A stretch of DNA of 64,000 nt, taken from the NCBI RefSeq assembly GCF_014873875.1, contig NZ_JADBEM010000001.1, positions 930,001-994,000 on the forward strand, written 5' to 3'. The notes under the pieces were generated by a model that ran no database searches, was not told the DNA's origin, and saw nothing but the letters and a program-made list of their open reading frames with translations. A program made the translations under genes and the position numbers. Origin of the DNA: Actinopolymorpha pittospori (GTDB lineage: Bacteria; Actinomycetota; Actinomycetes; Propionibacteriales; Actinopolymorphaceae). Below, one piece after another: positions 8,606 to 16,703 of this stretch (position 1 is its first letter; the number at the start of each line of letters is the position of its first letter).

Positions 8606-8618
8606 AATGAAGTTCATT
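8606..8618. promoter_or_regulatory. Zur-like palindrome before the importer operon
   Basis: AATGAAGTTCATT is a perfect 13-base palindrome about a central G, 34 bases upstream of the lipoprotein start and between it and the divergent zur-type gene. It matches the core of actinobacterial Zur boxes. Its position argues that translation starts at 8572, not at ATG 8617. Confidence 0.6.
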
Positions 8619-8819
8619 GCTGGTGCATGCTAGCGCCGCTTCCTGTGCCGCCATCGGATGGGTGCTCCAGAGGGCCGAGCGCACAGGTCGGAGTGATGGG
8701 CGTTTGCAGCAACACCCTCGGGCTTAGGCGGGTCGCAAACCCAAGATCGCGACGGCCCCAGGTCCGTGGCCGGCGTACCACGCCTGGTAGGGACTGCCAG
8801 GTCAGGTAGCCTGGGGCGC

Positions 8820-9305
8820 GTGACCAACGCGACATCTGCGACCCGGGGCGGCCGGCGAGGCGGGCTGCCCACGCGCGCCACTGCCCCATCGACGCAGCAG
8901 CGCGCGGCAGCGCCGAGTCGATCGACGCGGCAAGGTGCGGCCGTCGAAGGAGCACTGCGCGCCCAAGACGGTTTCCGCAGCGCCCAGGAGATCTACACGG
9001 CTCTACGCAGCGCCGGCCAGAATGTGGGCCTGTCGACGGTCTACCGGCATCTGCAGGCTTTCGCCGAGCAGGGGCTGGCTGACGTGATCCACACCGCCGA
9101 GGGCGAGACCGCGTATCGCCTCTGCGACCTGTCCGCGGACCGCAAGCACCACCATCACCTGGTCTGCCGTGACTGTGGCCGCGCCGAGGAGATCGAAGCC
9201 CGGGCGATCGAACGCTGGAGCAAGCAGGTGGCTACCACCCACGGCTACGCCGAGGTCGACCACACCGTCGAGATCTTCGGGGTGTGTCCCGACTGCGCGG
9301 CGTAG
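8820..9305 (+). CDS. zur: Fur-family zinc uptake regulator (Zur type)
   Basis: A 161-residue Fur-family repressor. The winged-helix part has QGAAVEGALRAQDGFRSAQE and VGLSTVYRHLQAFAEQG. The metal-binding half has DRKHHHHLVCRDCG (His110-113, Cys116/Cys119), and the C-terminus has GVCPDCAA (Cys156/Cys159), the paired CxxC structural zinc site. Start GTG 8820 is preferred to 8766, whose extra residues are not conserved-looking. The 35-residue N-terminal basic tail is longer than usual for Fur proteins. It is divergent from the importer. It probably represses the importer when zinc is plentiful and may also control the palindromes at 1189 and 10494. Zur rather than Fur is inferred from context. 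Confidence 0.85.
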   Translation: MTNATSATRGGRRGGLPTRATAPSTQQRAAAPSRSTRQGAAVEGALRAQDGFRSAQEIYTALRSAGQNVGLSTVYRHLQAFAEQGLADVIHTAEGETAYRLCDLSADRKHHHHLVCRDCGRAEEIEARAIERWSKQVATTHGYAEVDHTVEIFGVCPDCAA

Positions 9306-9517
9306 GGCGCGCACCGTCGGCCGTTGCCGTGAACGCGAGTCGCCCTGCCCCCGCGGCGCGCTCCACCGGGACTCGCATCGGCCCGCACCGATCCCGGCTG
9401 TCGGGCGTGGGATCCCAGGTTTGGTTGGCCACCGCTACTGGCGGGCCTTGGTACTGCCGACTCCGCTGATCATCCCCCGACGGGGTCAGCGAAACGACAC
9501 CGTCAGCGGCGTTGCAT

Positions 9518-9533
9518 GCATATATGTTTATGC
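9518..9533. promoter_or_regulatory. Inverted repeat before the ArsR-type gene
   Basis: GCATATATGTTTATGC has GCATA/TATGC arms in an unusually AT-rich pocket directly ahead of the ArsR-type gene. It resembles the AT-rich imperfect palindromes bound by SmtB/ArsR repressors and may be an autoregulatory site. Confidence 0.45.
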
Positions 9534-9547
9534 GTTATCGTCGCTCC

Positions 9548-9865
9548 GTGGGCGATCAAGCGTACGAGCCGGCCAGTGAGCTGTTCCGCGTGCTTTCCGC
9601 GCCCTTGCGGTTGTCGATCATCGATCGACTTACCCGTGGACCGGCGCCGGTCCACGAACTAGTGTCAGCGACCGGCCAGTCGCAGCCGCTCATATCGCAG
9701 CACCTGCGGGTGCTGCGATCAGCGAAGCTGATCCGGGTCGACACCCAGGGTCGGGAACGGATCTATTCGCTGGCCGACGAGCACGTCGCGCACATCGTGT
9801 CCGACGCGATTCGTCACACGCGAGAGCCCTACACCGACACCGGAAACAGCGAAACTGATAGTTGA
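9548..9865 (+). CDS. ArsR/SmtB-family metal-responsive repressor
   Basis: A 105-residue winged-helix protein: ASELFRVLSAPLRLSIIDRL, then the recognition helix in ATGQSQPLISQHLRVLRSAKL, a wing (RVDTQGRERIYSL) and a C-terminal helix DEHVAHIVSDAIRHTRE. Asp-Glu-His and His residues in the last helix fit an alpha5-type zinc site at the dimer interface. GTG 9548 is preferred; ATG 9524 and 9530 lie in or beside the inverted repeat at 9518. The histidine-rich gene follows immediately, suggesting one transcript. In related clusters a Zur and an ArsR sensor act together to set zinc uptake and release. Confidence 0.8.
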   Translation: MGDQAYEPASELFRVLSAPLRLSIIDRLTRGPAPVHELVSATGQSQPLISQHLRVLRSAKLIRVDTQGRERIYSLADEHVAHIVSDAIRHTREPYTDTGNSETDS

Positions 9866-9879
9866 AGGCAGTGAGCACT

Positions 9880-10179
9880 ATGAGCGCACCCGCACACACC
9901 GAGCACGTCTCACACGAACACCAGCACGGCGAGGGCTGCGGCCACGTCGCCGTCCCGCACACCGACCACGTCGACTACGTGCACGAAGGCCACCTGCATC
10001 GCATCCATGACAGTCACGTCGACGAGTGCGAGACCAGGGAACACGCCGAGCACGTCGGCCACGATCACCAGCACGGCGAGGGCTGCGGCCACGTCGCCGT
10101 CCCGCACACCGACCACGTCGACTACGTGCACGACGGCCACCGACACGCCGGGCACGCGGGTCACTACGACGAGCACTGA
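9880..10179 (+). CDS. Histidine-rich tandem-repeat protein, probable zinc buffer
   Basis: About 99 residues with histidine at roughly every fourth position. Two copies of a unit of about 43 residues make up nearly the whole protein. Each has HQHGEGCGHVAVPHTDHVDY, then VHEGHLHRIHDSH or VHDGHRHAGHAGH. The copies are almost identical at DNA level (9918-10006 and 10068-10156), so the duplication is recent or maintained. No signal peptide or membrane segment is visible, so it is probably cytosolic. It lies directly after the ArsR-type gene and in the same direction. Binding or storage of zinc is inferred from composition and context. Similar short proteins are sometimes labelled transporter permeases, which this soluble sequence does not support. 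ATG 9880 is chosen; TTG 9862 would overlap the upstream gene. Confidence 0.8.
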   Translation: MSAPAHTEHVSHEHQHGEGCGHVAVPHTDHVDYVHEGHLHRIHDSHVDECETREHAEHVGHDHQHGEGCGHVAVPHTDHVDYVHDGHRHAGHAGHYDEH

Positions 10180-10493
10180 CCGGCGCCAGACCGCTACCCG
10201 GCCGAAGTCGTCAGCCGCCCTGCGCCTGGAGCGTTTCCGCACCCGGTGCAGGCGGCTGACTGCTCATGGGCCCCGCTGTCACAGGCCCCCAGTCATGCCG
10301 GCCTCTTGGGTTCGGGTGCGATCGAGCCATTGATGTCGGCCAGCTTCAAGCGGATGCCGCCTCATCACCGGCACGGGCTGTCCCGTCCGCAGGACGGGCC
10401 TCGGCAGGACGGCTGCGTGCAACGTTCTGCGGCCAACGCGACCGTCCCCGTAGCGCCCGGACACTGATCTGCTAGTCCGCACCTGCGTGCATC
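10180..10493. other. No gene seen; possible terminator
   Basis: No convincing coding sequence. CCCGTCC-GCA-GGACGGG at 10382-10398 is a perfect 7-base-pair hairpin that could end the transcript of the histidine-rich gene, though no T-run follows. Confidence 0.35.
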
Positions 10494-10512
10494 GAGAACG
10501 ATTGTCGTTCTC
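10494..10512. promoter_or_regulatory. Zur-like operator before the CobW remnant
   Basis: GAGAACGATTGTCGTTCTC is a perfect palindrome (8-base arms, TTG centre) with the AACGA/TCGTT core of actinobacterial Zur boxes. A possible -10 (TAGGCT) follows, and a decayed CobW reading frame starts 17 bases downstream. Confidence 0.65.
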
Positions 10513-10528
10513 TGTTAGGCTGGCGGCT

Positions 10529-10645
10529 GTGCCGGACTGGATTTCTGTGGTCCCGCTGACCGGGCACCTGGGAGTGGACACGACGACACCGCTAAACCGC
10601 GTGCAGCGTCAGCCCGGCGCTCGCCTCGGGGGGACGGTCAACAGT
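10529..10645 (+). pseudogene. CobW/ZNG-type GTPase, N-terminal ghost
   Basis: From GTG 10529 the frame reads VPDWISVVPLTGHLGVDTTT then PLNRVQRQPGARLGGTVN. It lines up with the start of Zur-controlled CobW-family metallochaperone GTPases, which read LTGHLGAGKTTLLN followed by a segment of the type RRPGARVGVVVND. The Walker A lysine and glycine are gone and no family sequence is visible after about 10645, so it cannot be active. The preserved Zur-like box ahead of it supports the identification. Confidence 0.65.
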
Positions 10646-11306
10646 CGATGCGGGCCGGCTCGGCACGATCGGCCACCGGCTGGACGCGTGCCGACGGATG
10701 GAACGGATGCGTGGCAGCACCTGTCCGGCGTGGGTCTTCTCCGGACTATCAGGAACCGAGTCCACTCAGCACCCCCGTCCTCCGCCACGGCGGCCGGCAC
10801 TCCACGATCGGCACGTGACGCTCGGCGACGTCCCACTCGACCCGAACCTGGTCACGCACATGCGCGGGCACACGGCAATGAGTGGCCCCACCTGGAGCAC
10901 ACGGCACAGCTGAGACCTGCTCGGGCCGCTGGCGGAGATAGCCAACGTCCGGCCCATCGATTTGTCTCGAGGCTTGCGAGCAGGCCAATGCCTGATCGTG
11001 ATCCAGCCCTCTCCCCGGGGACCGCAGGGCTGGCGGACGCCCCGGCTGGCTCGGCTTGGTCAACGAGGCCGAGGTGTCGCGGGTGTTCTGCGGTGAGTGA
11101 ATGGCGAACGCTGGAGGTCAGAGCAGCGATTGCTGGTGCGAGGAAGCAGACCAGTGCGCAGGGAGCCAGCACTGCCTGGGCCCGAAGGCCTGGACGGCGG
11201 GGAGCGGATCTCGCGCTTCGTCGTCGTGACGTCTCGGCTCCGCGATGCCCTGATCAGCGCGGCGGACCGCCAACACAAGAAGTAGTAATTGATTGCCGTC
11301 TCTGGC
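10646..11306. other. Degenerate sequence downstream of the CobW ghost
   Basis: No intact gene. A plus-strand piece at about 11185-11285 (GGERISRFVVVTSRLRDALI) is faintly like the end of CobW proteins, so the interval may be the rest of that gene after many indels. No other domain is seen. Confidence 0.3.
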
Positions 11307-12617
11307 TTAGGTGAGGAGTTCCTCCGCGATGAAGCCGGCGCCCGGAGCGGGTGGCACCGCGAAGATCGCGCTGCCCTCGTGTCGGATATAGCGGTTCAAG
11401 GCGTCTCCGCCTTCCGCGAGGTGGCGTTGGATCCGGATGAACCCGGTCGCGGGATTAGCCTGCCAGGCCATGAACAGCAGACCGGCATCACGTTGACCCC
11501 GTTCGTCCCAACCCCGGTCGTAGTTATAGCTGCGACGGTAGATCCGGGATCCGTCCACGTTCTGTGGGCTAGACAGCCGGATGTGGGCGTTCGGCGGGAT
11601 GGCCCTCCGGCCACGGCTGTCTGTCAGGGTGAGGTCGACCGGCGTGAACTCCCCCTTCTCACCAAGCGGCGCGCCGTCCTCGACTCGCCGACCGATCACC
11701 CGCTCGCGCTCACCTCGGTCGAGGTCGAACCAAGAATCGAGGAGGATGCGAACACGGCGGACCACAAGGTAGCTTCCTCCGCGCATCCATGCCGGCGTGT
11801 CGGGATCGCGGTCGAACACTGTCGCCTCGAACAGGCTCGAACCGGGCTTGGGATTCCCGGTGCCGTCCTTGTGACCCATAAGGTTGCGAGGCGTCGCACC
11901 CGGAGAATCCGCGGCCGCGACCGTCCGCACGAAGCCGTCCAAGGACCAGCGAACGCGTGCGACCTCCTCGCCAGCCTTGGCCAACATCTGCGCCGCGGTC
12001 GCGCACGCGACAGGATCTTCGGCTCCGACCACGACGACGAGGTCGCCGCCACACCATGCCGGCTTCAGCGCGTCACCAGGAAACGGAGGTATCTCCACAA
12101 GCCGGGTCGGCCGCCCCGGCTCGATACCGGCCTTGTCGAAGGCCGACGGTCCGATACCGACAGTGGCCGTCAAAGAGCTGGGCGCCAGACCGTAGGCGGG
12201 CGACCCGGCTGGAAGCTCGGCGAGGCCCCCGACGTGGATCCGGGTGATGACCTCAGACCACCGCCGCAGGAGCTGGCCCAGCCTTGCTTGGGCGCCTGGG
12301 CGTCCTCCATCGGAGGCGAGCAGGTCGAACGCGACGGTGCGGCTGAAGGCAGTCGGTGGTGTATCAATCCCTCCTTGTCGACCAGGCGTCTCTACCGCGC
12401 GAGTGCGAGCACGGGCAAGGCGCGCTCGCGCGGCCTCCTCCAGTTGGTCGCCTCCATGGGAGCCGGTGGTCGTGGCCCCAACTTCCTGGGCGGGCCACAG
12501 CGCATGCCCAGCTGCCGTACCAGCACCGATTCCGACAGCTCCACCCAATCCGGCGATCCCAAGGAGGCGGCGCCGGGACACGCGGCCACCCTCGCTGTCA
12601 GCCTTGCCCTTAGTCAC
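11307..12617 (-). CDS. DyP-type haem peroxidase, Tat-exported
   Basis: A 436-residue dye-decolourising peroxidase of the EfeB type. The N-terminus has a twin-arginine motif (SRRRLLG, residues 14-20) and a hydrophobic stretch, so the folded enzyme is exported. Downstream are RQGGIDTPPTAF, the catalytic segment GHKDGTGNPKPG with the distal aspartate, and NAHIRLSSPQN with the probable proximal haem histidine; the end is GEGGDAL-like with a conserved arginine in FIRIQRHLAEGG. Start GTG 12617 has a GGGAG site a few bases upstream. It follows the SCO1-PCuAC gene by 12 bases, so the two form an operon. No EfeU permease or EfeO protein is nearby, so an iron-uptake role is not indicated. Confidence 0.9.
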   Translation of the reverse strand: MTKGKADSEGGRVSRRRLLGIAGLGGAVGIGAGTAAGHALWPAQEVGATTTGSHGGDQLEEAARARLARARTRAVETPGRQGGIDTPPTAFSRTVAFDLLASDGGRPGAQARLGQLLRRWSEVITRIHVGGLAELPAGSPAYGLAPSSLTATVGIGPSAFDKAGIEPGRPTRLVEIPPFPGDALKPAWCGGDLVVVVGAEDPVACATAAQMLAKAGEEVARVRWSLDGFVRTVAAADSPGATPRNLMGHKDGTGNPKPGSSLFEATVFDRDPDTPAWMRGGSYLVVRRVRILLDSWFDLDRGERERVIGRRVEDGAPLGEKGEFTPVDLTLTDSRGRRAIPPNAHIRLSSPQNVDGSRIYRRSYNYDRGWDERGQRDAGLLFMAWQANPATGFIRIQRHLAEGGDALNRYIRHEGSAIFAVPPAPGAGFIAEELLT

Positions 12618-12629
12618 CGCACTCCCTAC

Positions 12630-13826
12630 TCACCGCGTCTCCTCACCCGCCTGGGCGCGTGCGACGACTGGAAGATCCAGCCGCAGTGTCGAGGCGACCT
12701 TGCCCGCCTGGCCGGCGAACCGGAGAGTCAGCGGTAGGCGTCCGCCAGCAGGGACTGGCTGGCGCAGTCCTGTCACCATGAGGTGGTCGCCGCCAGGCCG
12801 CAACGTGCGCATGCCGTGGGGAGGGATGCTGATCTTGTCCACGGGTTTCATCGACGCCGCGCCGGCACCGGTGCTGACGGTGGTGTGCAGTTCGACTCTC
12901 GTGGCCGCCGGGCTCGAGGCTGACACCAAGTCGATCGCGTGAGACGCGTTGTTGACGATCGATATGTACGCCGCGGTCATCGCCGTCGAACCGGAACGGA
13001 CCGGCGTGGCCGCGTAGGCCGACTGCACAGTGATCTTCCCGACGGTACCGGTGGCGTAGTTCACCTCATCGTTGCCCTGGCCGTGCGTTGCCGAGGAGTT
13101 CGGGGCGGAGCTGGCACCCGCCGCGGCCCCGTATCGAGCAAGGAGCCTCGGCAACTCCTCCACGTAGTTCTGCACCGACGTGCCGGCCTGGAAGTAACCG
13201 ATCTGGTGACCGCCCGGACGCAGAGCGACCACCTGCGCACCATGTGAGACCTCATAGTCGCCTTTGGTCACCTTGGGGGGCTCGACGCCGACGCCGTATC
13301 GATGAGCCGAGGTGACCACCTCCTGGATCGGGGCGCTGATGCCCACGAAGCTCGGATCGAACTGTCCGAGCCAGGACTTCAACTGGCTGTCGGTGTCACG
13401 CTTGGGATCGGTGCTGATCATCACTACCGAGATACGCGCACGCTCTGCGCGCGAGAGGGATCCCATGGTCGCCGCCAGGTCTGCCATGGTGGTCGGGCAC
13501 ACGTCCGGGCAGCGGGTGTATCCGTAGTAAAGGAGGGTGAGGTGCCCGTTCGGAACCGAATCGAATGTCCATGCGCGCCCATCAACCGTGGTGAACGACT
13601 GTGAAGGCGGCTGCTCCCCATCATCTGGAAGAGCGACGAAGCCGTTCTCGGGGGTGAGGGACGAGCCGCTGCGCTGAACGACAGCCGCTGCCCCACCGCT
13701 CTCGGTGCTCGGCGCATGGCCTCCACAGCCGGCCAGTAGGGCCGCGGTGGCGAGCAGCGCGGCGCCTACGCCAAGGGACGTGGACAACCGCGAGAAGGCT
13801 AATCTCCTACAGGCGGTAGTAGACAT
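12630..13826 (-). CDS. SCO1/SenC - PCu(A)C fusion lipoprotein, copper delivery
   Basis: A 398-residue exported lipoprotein (lipobox LLAGC, Cys34) joining two copper chaperones. Residues about 70-230 are a SCO1/SenC thioredoxin-fold domain with CPDVC (Cys106/Cys110) and the third copper ligand in SHGAQV (His195). Residues about 260-385 are a PCu(A)C domain whose ligand pattern is nearly complete: H-T-x10-M-x21-H-L-M, where the usual HM pair is HT. Such proteins load Cu(I) onto the CuA/CuB sites of cytochrome oxidase, and fusion would pair the two steps. Start ATG 13826 is preferred to 13850 because it gives a normal signal peptide. It is co-transcribed with the DyP peroxidase. Confidence 0.9.
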   Translation of the reverse strand: MSTTACRRLAFSRLSTSLGVGAALLATAALLAGCGGHAPSTESGGAAAVVQRSGSSLTPENGFVALPDDGEQPPSQSFTTVDGRAWTFDSVPNGHLTLLYYGYTRCPDVCPTTMADLAATMGSLSRAERARISVVMISTDPKRDTDSQLKSWLGQFDPSFVGISAPIQEVVTSAHRYGVGVEPPKVTKGDYEVSHGAQVVALRPGGHQIGYFQAGTSVQNYVEELPRLLARYGAAAGASSAPNSSATHGQGNDEVNYATGTVGKITVQSAYAATPVRSGSTAMTAAYISIVNNASHAIDLVSASSPAATRVELHTTVSTGAGAASMKPVDKISIPPHGMRTLRPGGDHLMVTGLRQPVPAGGRLPLTLRFAGQAGKVASTLRLDLPVVARAQAGEETR

Positions 13827-13921
13827 GGTTTCCGAGTGTGCCACACCCATGGCGGCACCGGATGCCCGGCCTCGCCGAAGTCGACGGGGCGCACGGTTCG
13901 CTCTTGAAGTGTTGCATTTGG

Positions 13922-14533
13922 TCAGCGCCCTTTCCCGGAGGCGGCGCTCTGGCGTAGAGCGTCGTAGTCGGCCGCGGTCAGGGGTGCCGACGTTAGGGAG
14001 CCGTCGACGAGTGGAGCGTCGATCGCCTGTCCGCCGCGACTCAGCCGAACCCGATCCACTCCGACGACGGAGGTGACGGACAGGACGATCTGACCGACTG
14101 CCAGGGTGCTCTCTTCCGCGGAAGGGTCGCGTGGGTCACCGGAGAGGGCAACGGTCGCTGTCCCTCCTCGCAGGCTGCTGACGCCCAGCCGTAGGCGATC
14201 CGGGATCGCCGTACTGATGCCGCGAGCTCGTTCGCTACTGCCGGGACCGGCCGAGAGTGCGTGGAGTACGGCCCTCACCCGGTCAAGCGTCGACCCGTCG
14301 GGGACGCGACTGGGGAGTTCGGTCAGCGCGTCGCCGTCGACGAAGTAGACCGGCAGGGCGGCCGCCCGAGGACTGGGGCTGGCCGGAGCGACCGATGGTC
14401 TGGTGCGAGGCTCCAGGAGTCCGTAGGGCACGGAGGAGGGGTCCAGCGTCTGCGGCTGCCGCTGGACCGTCACGCCGCAGGACGTGAGGACTGTCAGCAC
14501 GGTGACCACCAGCAAGGCCCGGCGCGCCCTCAT
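13922..14533 (-). CDS. GerMN-domain lipoprotein (LpqB-like)
   Basis: A 203-residue lipoprotein starting MRARRALLVVTVLTVLTSCG, with Cys as lipid site. After a proline-rich linker comes a GerMN domain: ALPVYFVDGDALTELPSRV, LDRVRAVLHALSAGPGSSER, GISTAIPDRLRLGVSSLRGG, STLAVGQIVLSVTSVVGVDR. ATG 14533 overlaps the sensor-kinase stop by four bases, so the protein belongs to the two-component operon. This matches the actinobacterial arrangement in which a GerMN lipoprotein modulates its partner kinase, as LpqB does for MtrB. It is shorter than LpqB, which also has a propeller domain, so its role is inferred from context. Confidence 0.82.
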   Translation of the reverse strand: MRARRALLVVTVLTVLTSCGVTVQRQPQTLDPSSVPYGLLEPRTRPSVAPASPSPRAAALPVYFVDGDALTELPSRVPDGSTLDRVRAVLHALSAGPGSSERARGISTAIPDRLRLGVSSLRGGTATVALSGDPRDPSAEESTLAVGQIVLSVTSVVGVDRVRLSRGGQAIDAPLVDGSLTSAPLTAADYDALRQSAASGKGR

Positions 14534-15894
14534 GGCCTGACCCGTGGGAGTGAGACGACGAAACGCGCGCCGCCACCGGGCTGGTCCGTGCACCACACCG
14601 CGCCGCCATGTGCGGAGACGGTCTCGGCCACCAGTGCGAGCCCGAGTCCGGTACCGGGTGAGGATCCGCGTGCGCCCCCACCGGTGGCGAAACGGTCGAA
14701 GATTCGACTCCGGTCGGCGGGTGGAACGCCAGGACCCTCGTCGTCGACGAGGACGAGCACGCGCGCGGCCTCGCCTACCACGGACACCGCCGCGACACCG
14801 CCGCCATGTCGATCCGCGTTGTCGAACATGTTGGTGAAGACACGCTCCAGGCCGAACTTGTCACCGCGGATGACAAGTCCCTGACCACCGCTGAGGAGCT
14901 CGGGTGGCCGTTCGGACCTGCGGAGGGTCTCCGCGAGGAGTTCGGCGACCGGTAGGTGCTCGAACCGCGACCTCGGGCCGCCGGCCTCGGCTCGGGACAG
15001 TTCGAGCAGGTTGTCGAGCAGGCGACGGAAACGCTCCAGCTCGAGCGTGACCAGGTCGAGTGCCTGCTGGGAGCGTGGAGGTAGCTCTGCGCGCCGGCGG
15101 TTGAGCACGTCCACGCTCGCCACCAGAGTCGTCAGCGGGGAGCGCAGCTCGTGGCTGACATCGGCGGCGAGTCGCGCGTCGCGTTCGATCCGCTGCTGCA
15201 GTGAGTCGACCATGGCATTGAAGGAACCAACGATCGTGGCAAGTTCCGGATCGCTTGTCGGAGGAAGCCGGGTTGCCAGTTGCCCTGCCGCTATCTCGGC
15301 GGTGGCACCCGCGACCGAGTTGAGCGGCTGAACGACGGCTCGGCTCACTCGGAGTCCGAGAACCGCACCTGCGGCGGTGGCGAGTACGGCGCCGCCGGCG
15401 AGCACGCTGCTCAGAGTGCGCAGCGTGTCGTCCAACTCCGCAAGGGGCACGAACTCATAGAAACTCGCTCCGGCCGAAGCCAGCGGCAGGCCGGTGACCA
15501 GCGTCGGGACGCCGTCGACGCGGACCCGTTGTGTCGCGGGCTGCCCAGCCTCCACCAGCGCACGTAGATCCCGCGGCACCGTTTCCCGGCGAGAGGTCAG
15601 CGACGAGGCGTACCAGCGGTCGTTCCAACGCAGCACGATGAGGGTCCCGGTCGACGGATTGGCGGCCGTGAGCATCGCGGGCACATCGACACCCACCGTT
15701 TCCAGCCGACTGCGAAGGAAGTTCGCGTCCGCGTAGGCCTGCCGGTGCACCGAGCGCTCCCGCTGGTCGAGCAGGTAGCCGTGGGCAAGCAGGTAGGTGG
15801 AGCCCGCGAACGTCGTACTGACCACAAACGCGCCGAGGCCGAAGGCGGCGGCCACCCGCGTGCGGAGCGCGCAGGGCGCGAACCAGCGGATCAC
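14530..15894 (-). CDS. Sensor histidine kinase
   Basis: A 454-residue membrane kinase. Order: transmembrane helix (about 12-38), extracytoplasmic sensor (about 40-160), second helix (165-185), HAMP, HisKA with phospho-acceptor His248 (DVSHELRSPL), and a HATPase domain with the N-box (FTNMFDNADRHGG), the G1 box (DDEGPGVP) and the G2 box (GSSPGTGLGLALV). The start ATG overlaps the response-regulator stop by four bases, and the stop overlaps the GerMN gene likewise: one tightly coupled operon. The signal sensed is unknown; the sensor has no named domain that I recognise. Confidence 0.92.
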   Translation of the reverse strand: MIRWFAPCALRTRVAAAFGLGAFVVSTTFAGSTYLLAHGYLLDQRERSVHRQAYADANFLRSRLETVGVDVPAMLTAANPSTGTLIVLRWNDRWYASSLTSRRETVPRDLRALVEAGQPATQRVRVDGVPTLVTGLPLASAGASFYEFVPLAELDDTLRTLSSVLAGGAVLATAAGAVLGLRVSRAVVQPLNSVAGATAEIAAGQLATRLPPTSDPELATIVGSFNAMVDSLQQRIERDARLAADVSHELRSPLTTLVASVDVLNRRRAELPPRSQQALDLVTLELERFRRLLDNLLELSRAEAGGPRSRFEHLPVAELLAETLRRSERPPELLSGGQGLVIRGDKFGLERVFTNMFDNADRHGGGVAAVSVVGEAARVLVLVDDEGPGVPPADRSRIFDRFATGGGARGSSPGTGLGLALVAETVSAHGGAVWCTDQPGGGARFVVSLPRVRP

Positions 15895-16589
15895 CGGGGA
15901 TCGAGCCGGTAGCCCAGGCCGCGTACGGTGACCAGGAGTTCGGGATGGTTCGGATCGTCCTCGATCTTCGTACGAAGGCGACGGACGTGGACGTCCACGA
16001 TGCGCTCATCACCGAAGAAGCCACGATCCCAGACCAGTTCCAACAGCGCGGACCGGCTGAGCACCCGACCGGGAACTCGGGCGAGTTCGCACAGCAGCCG
16101 GAACTCCGTCAGGGTCAGATGAAGATCGTCCGCGCCGCGACGTACTCCCCCACGACGTTGCGACAGCACAAGGGGCCCGGCAGGACCCGAGTCCAGTACG
16201 ACGTCGTCGGGCTCGTCCTCGCGTGAGCGTCCTCGCCTTCGTAGTGCGCGAAGGCGCGCGGTGATCTCCTTGACCTCGAAGGGTTTCGTGACGTAGTCGT
16301 CGGCGCCGGCTTCCAGCCCGGCAACGATGTCGTGCGTGTCGACCCTGGCGGAGACGATGATGATCGGTGCATCGCTGATCCGGCGAACCTGCCGGACATA
16401 GGTGAACCCGTCCATCTCACCGAGCATGAGGTCGACGATCATCAGGTCAGGCGGTCCTTCACGAGCCGCTACCAGAGCGGTCTCGGCAGTCGCGGCCTCG
16501 ACCACGTCGTAGCCTTCGTCCTCCATCGCGAGGCGAAGCGCCGCCCGGATCCTGTCGTCGTCCTCCAGGACCAACAATCGCGCAGCCAT
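15891..16589 (-). CDS. OmpR-type response regulator
   Basis: A 232-residue regulator. The receiver domain has acidic pocket LEDDD, phospho-acceptor Asp53 (MIVDLMLGEMDG), the switch residue in IIIVSARVD and Lys102 (YVTKPF). The C-terminal winged helix has LTLTEFRLLCELARVPGRVL, LVWDRGFFGDERIVDVHVRR and VTVRGLGYRLDPR. ATG 16589 is used because the receiver fold begins there; 16949 would add 120 unrelated residues overlapping the STAS gene on the other strand. It is the first gene of the regulator-kinase-lipoprotein operon. Confidence 0.93.
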   Translation of the reverse strand: MAARLLVLEDDDRIRAALRLAMEDEGYDVVEAATAETALVAAREGPPDLMIVDLMLGEMDGFTYVRQVRRISDAPIIIVSARVDTHDIVAGLEAGADDYVTKPFEVKEITARLRALRRRGRSREDEPDDVVLDSGPAGPLVLSQRRGGVRRGADDLHLTLTEFRLLCELARVPGRVLSRSALLELVWDRGFFGDERIVDVHVRRLRTKIEDDPNHPELLVTVRGLGYRLDPR

Positions 16590-16703
16590 CGCACCATCGT
16601 GCCAAAACCGGCTCCGCGGACCTGCCACGGCTCGATATCCCGGCGACGCCGTCACACGACCGCAAAGAAACGGCACGGCCGACCTCAACATCGGTAGGGA
16701 AGT

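Noticed and set aside
9880..10179. Annotation of the His-rich protein as a zinc transporter permease
   Set aside because: It has no hydrophobic segment long enough to cross a membrane.
11289..12737. A 482-residue plus-strand frame opposite the DyP peroxidase
   Set aside because: Shadow frame; the minus-strand protein has catalytic motifs and a Tat leader.
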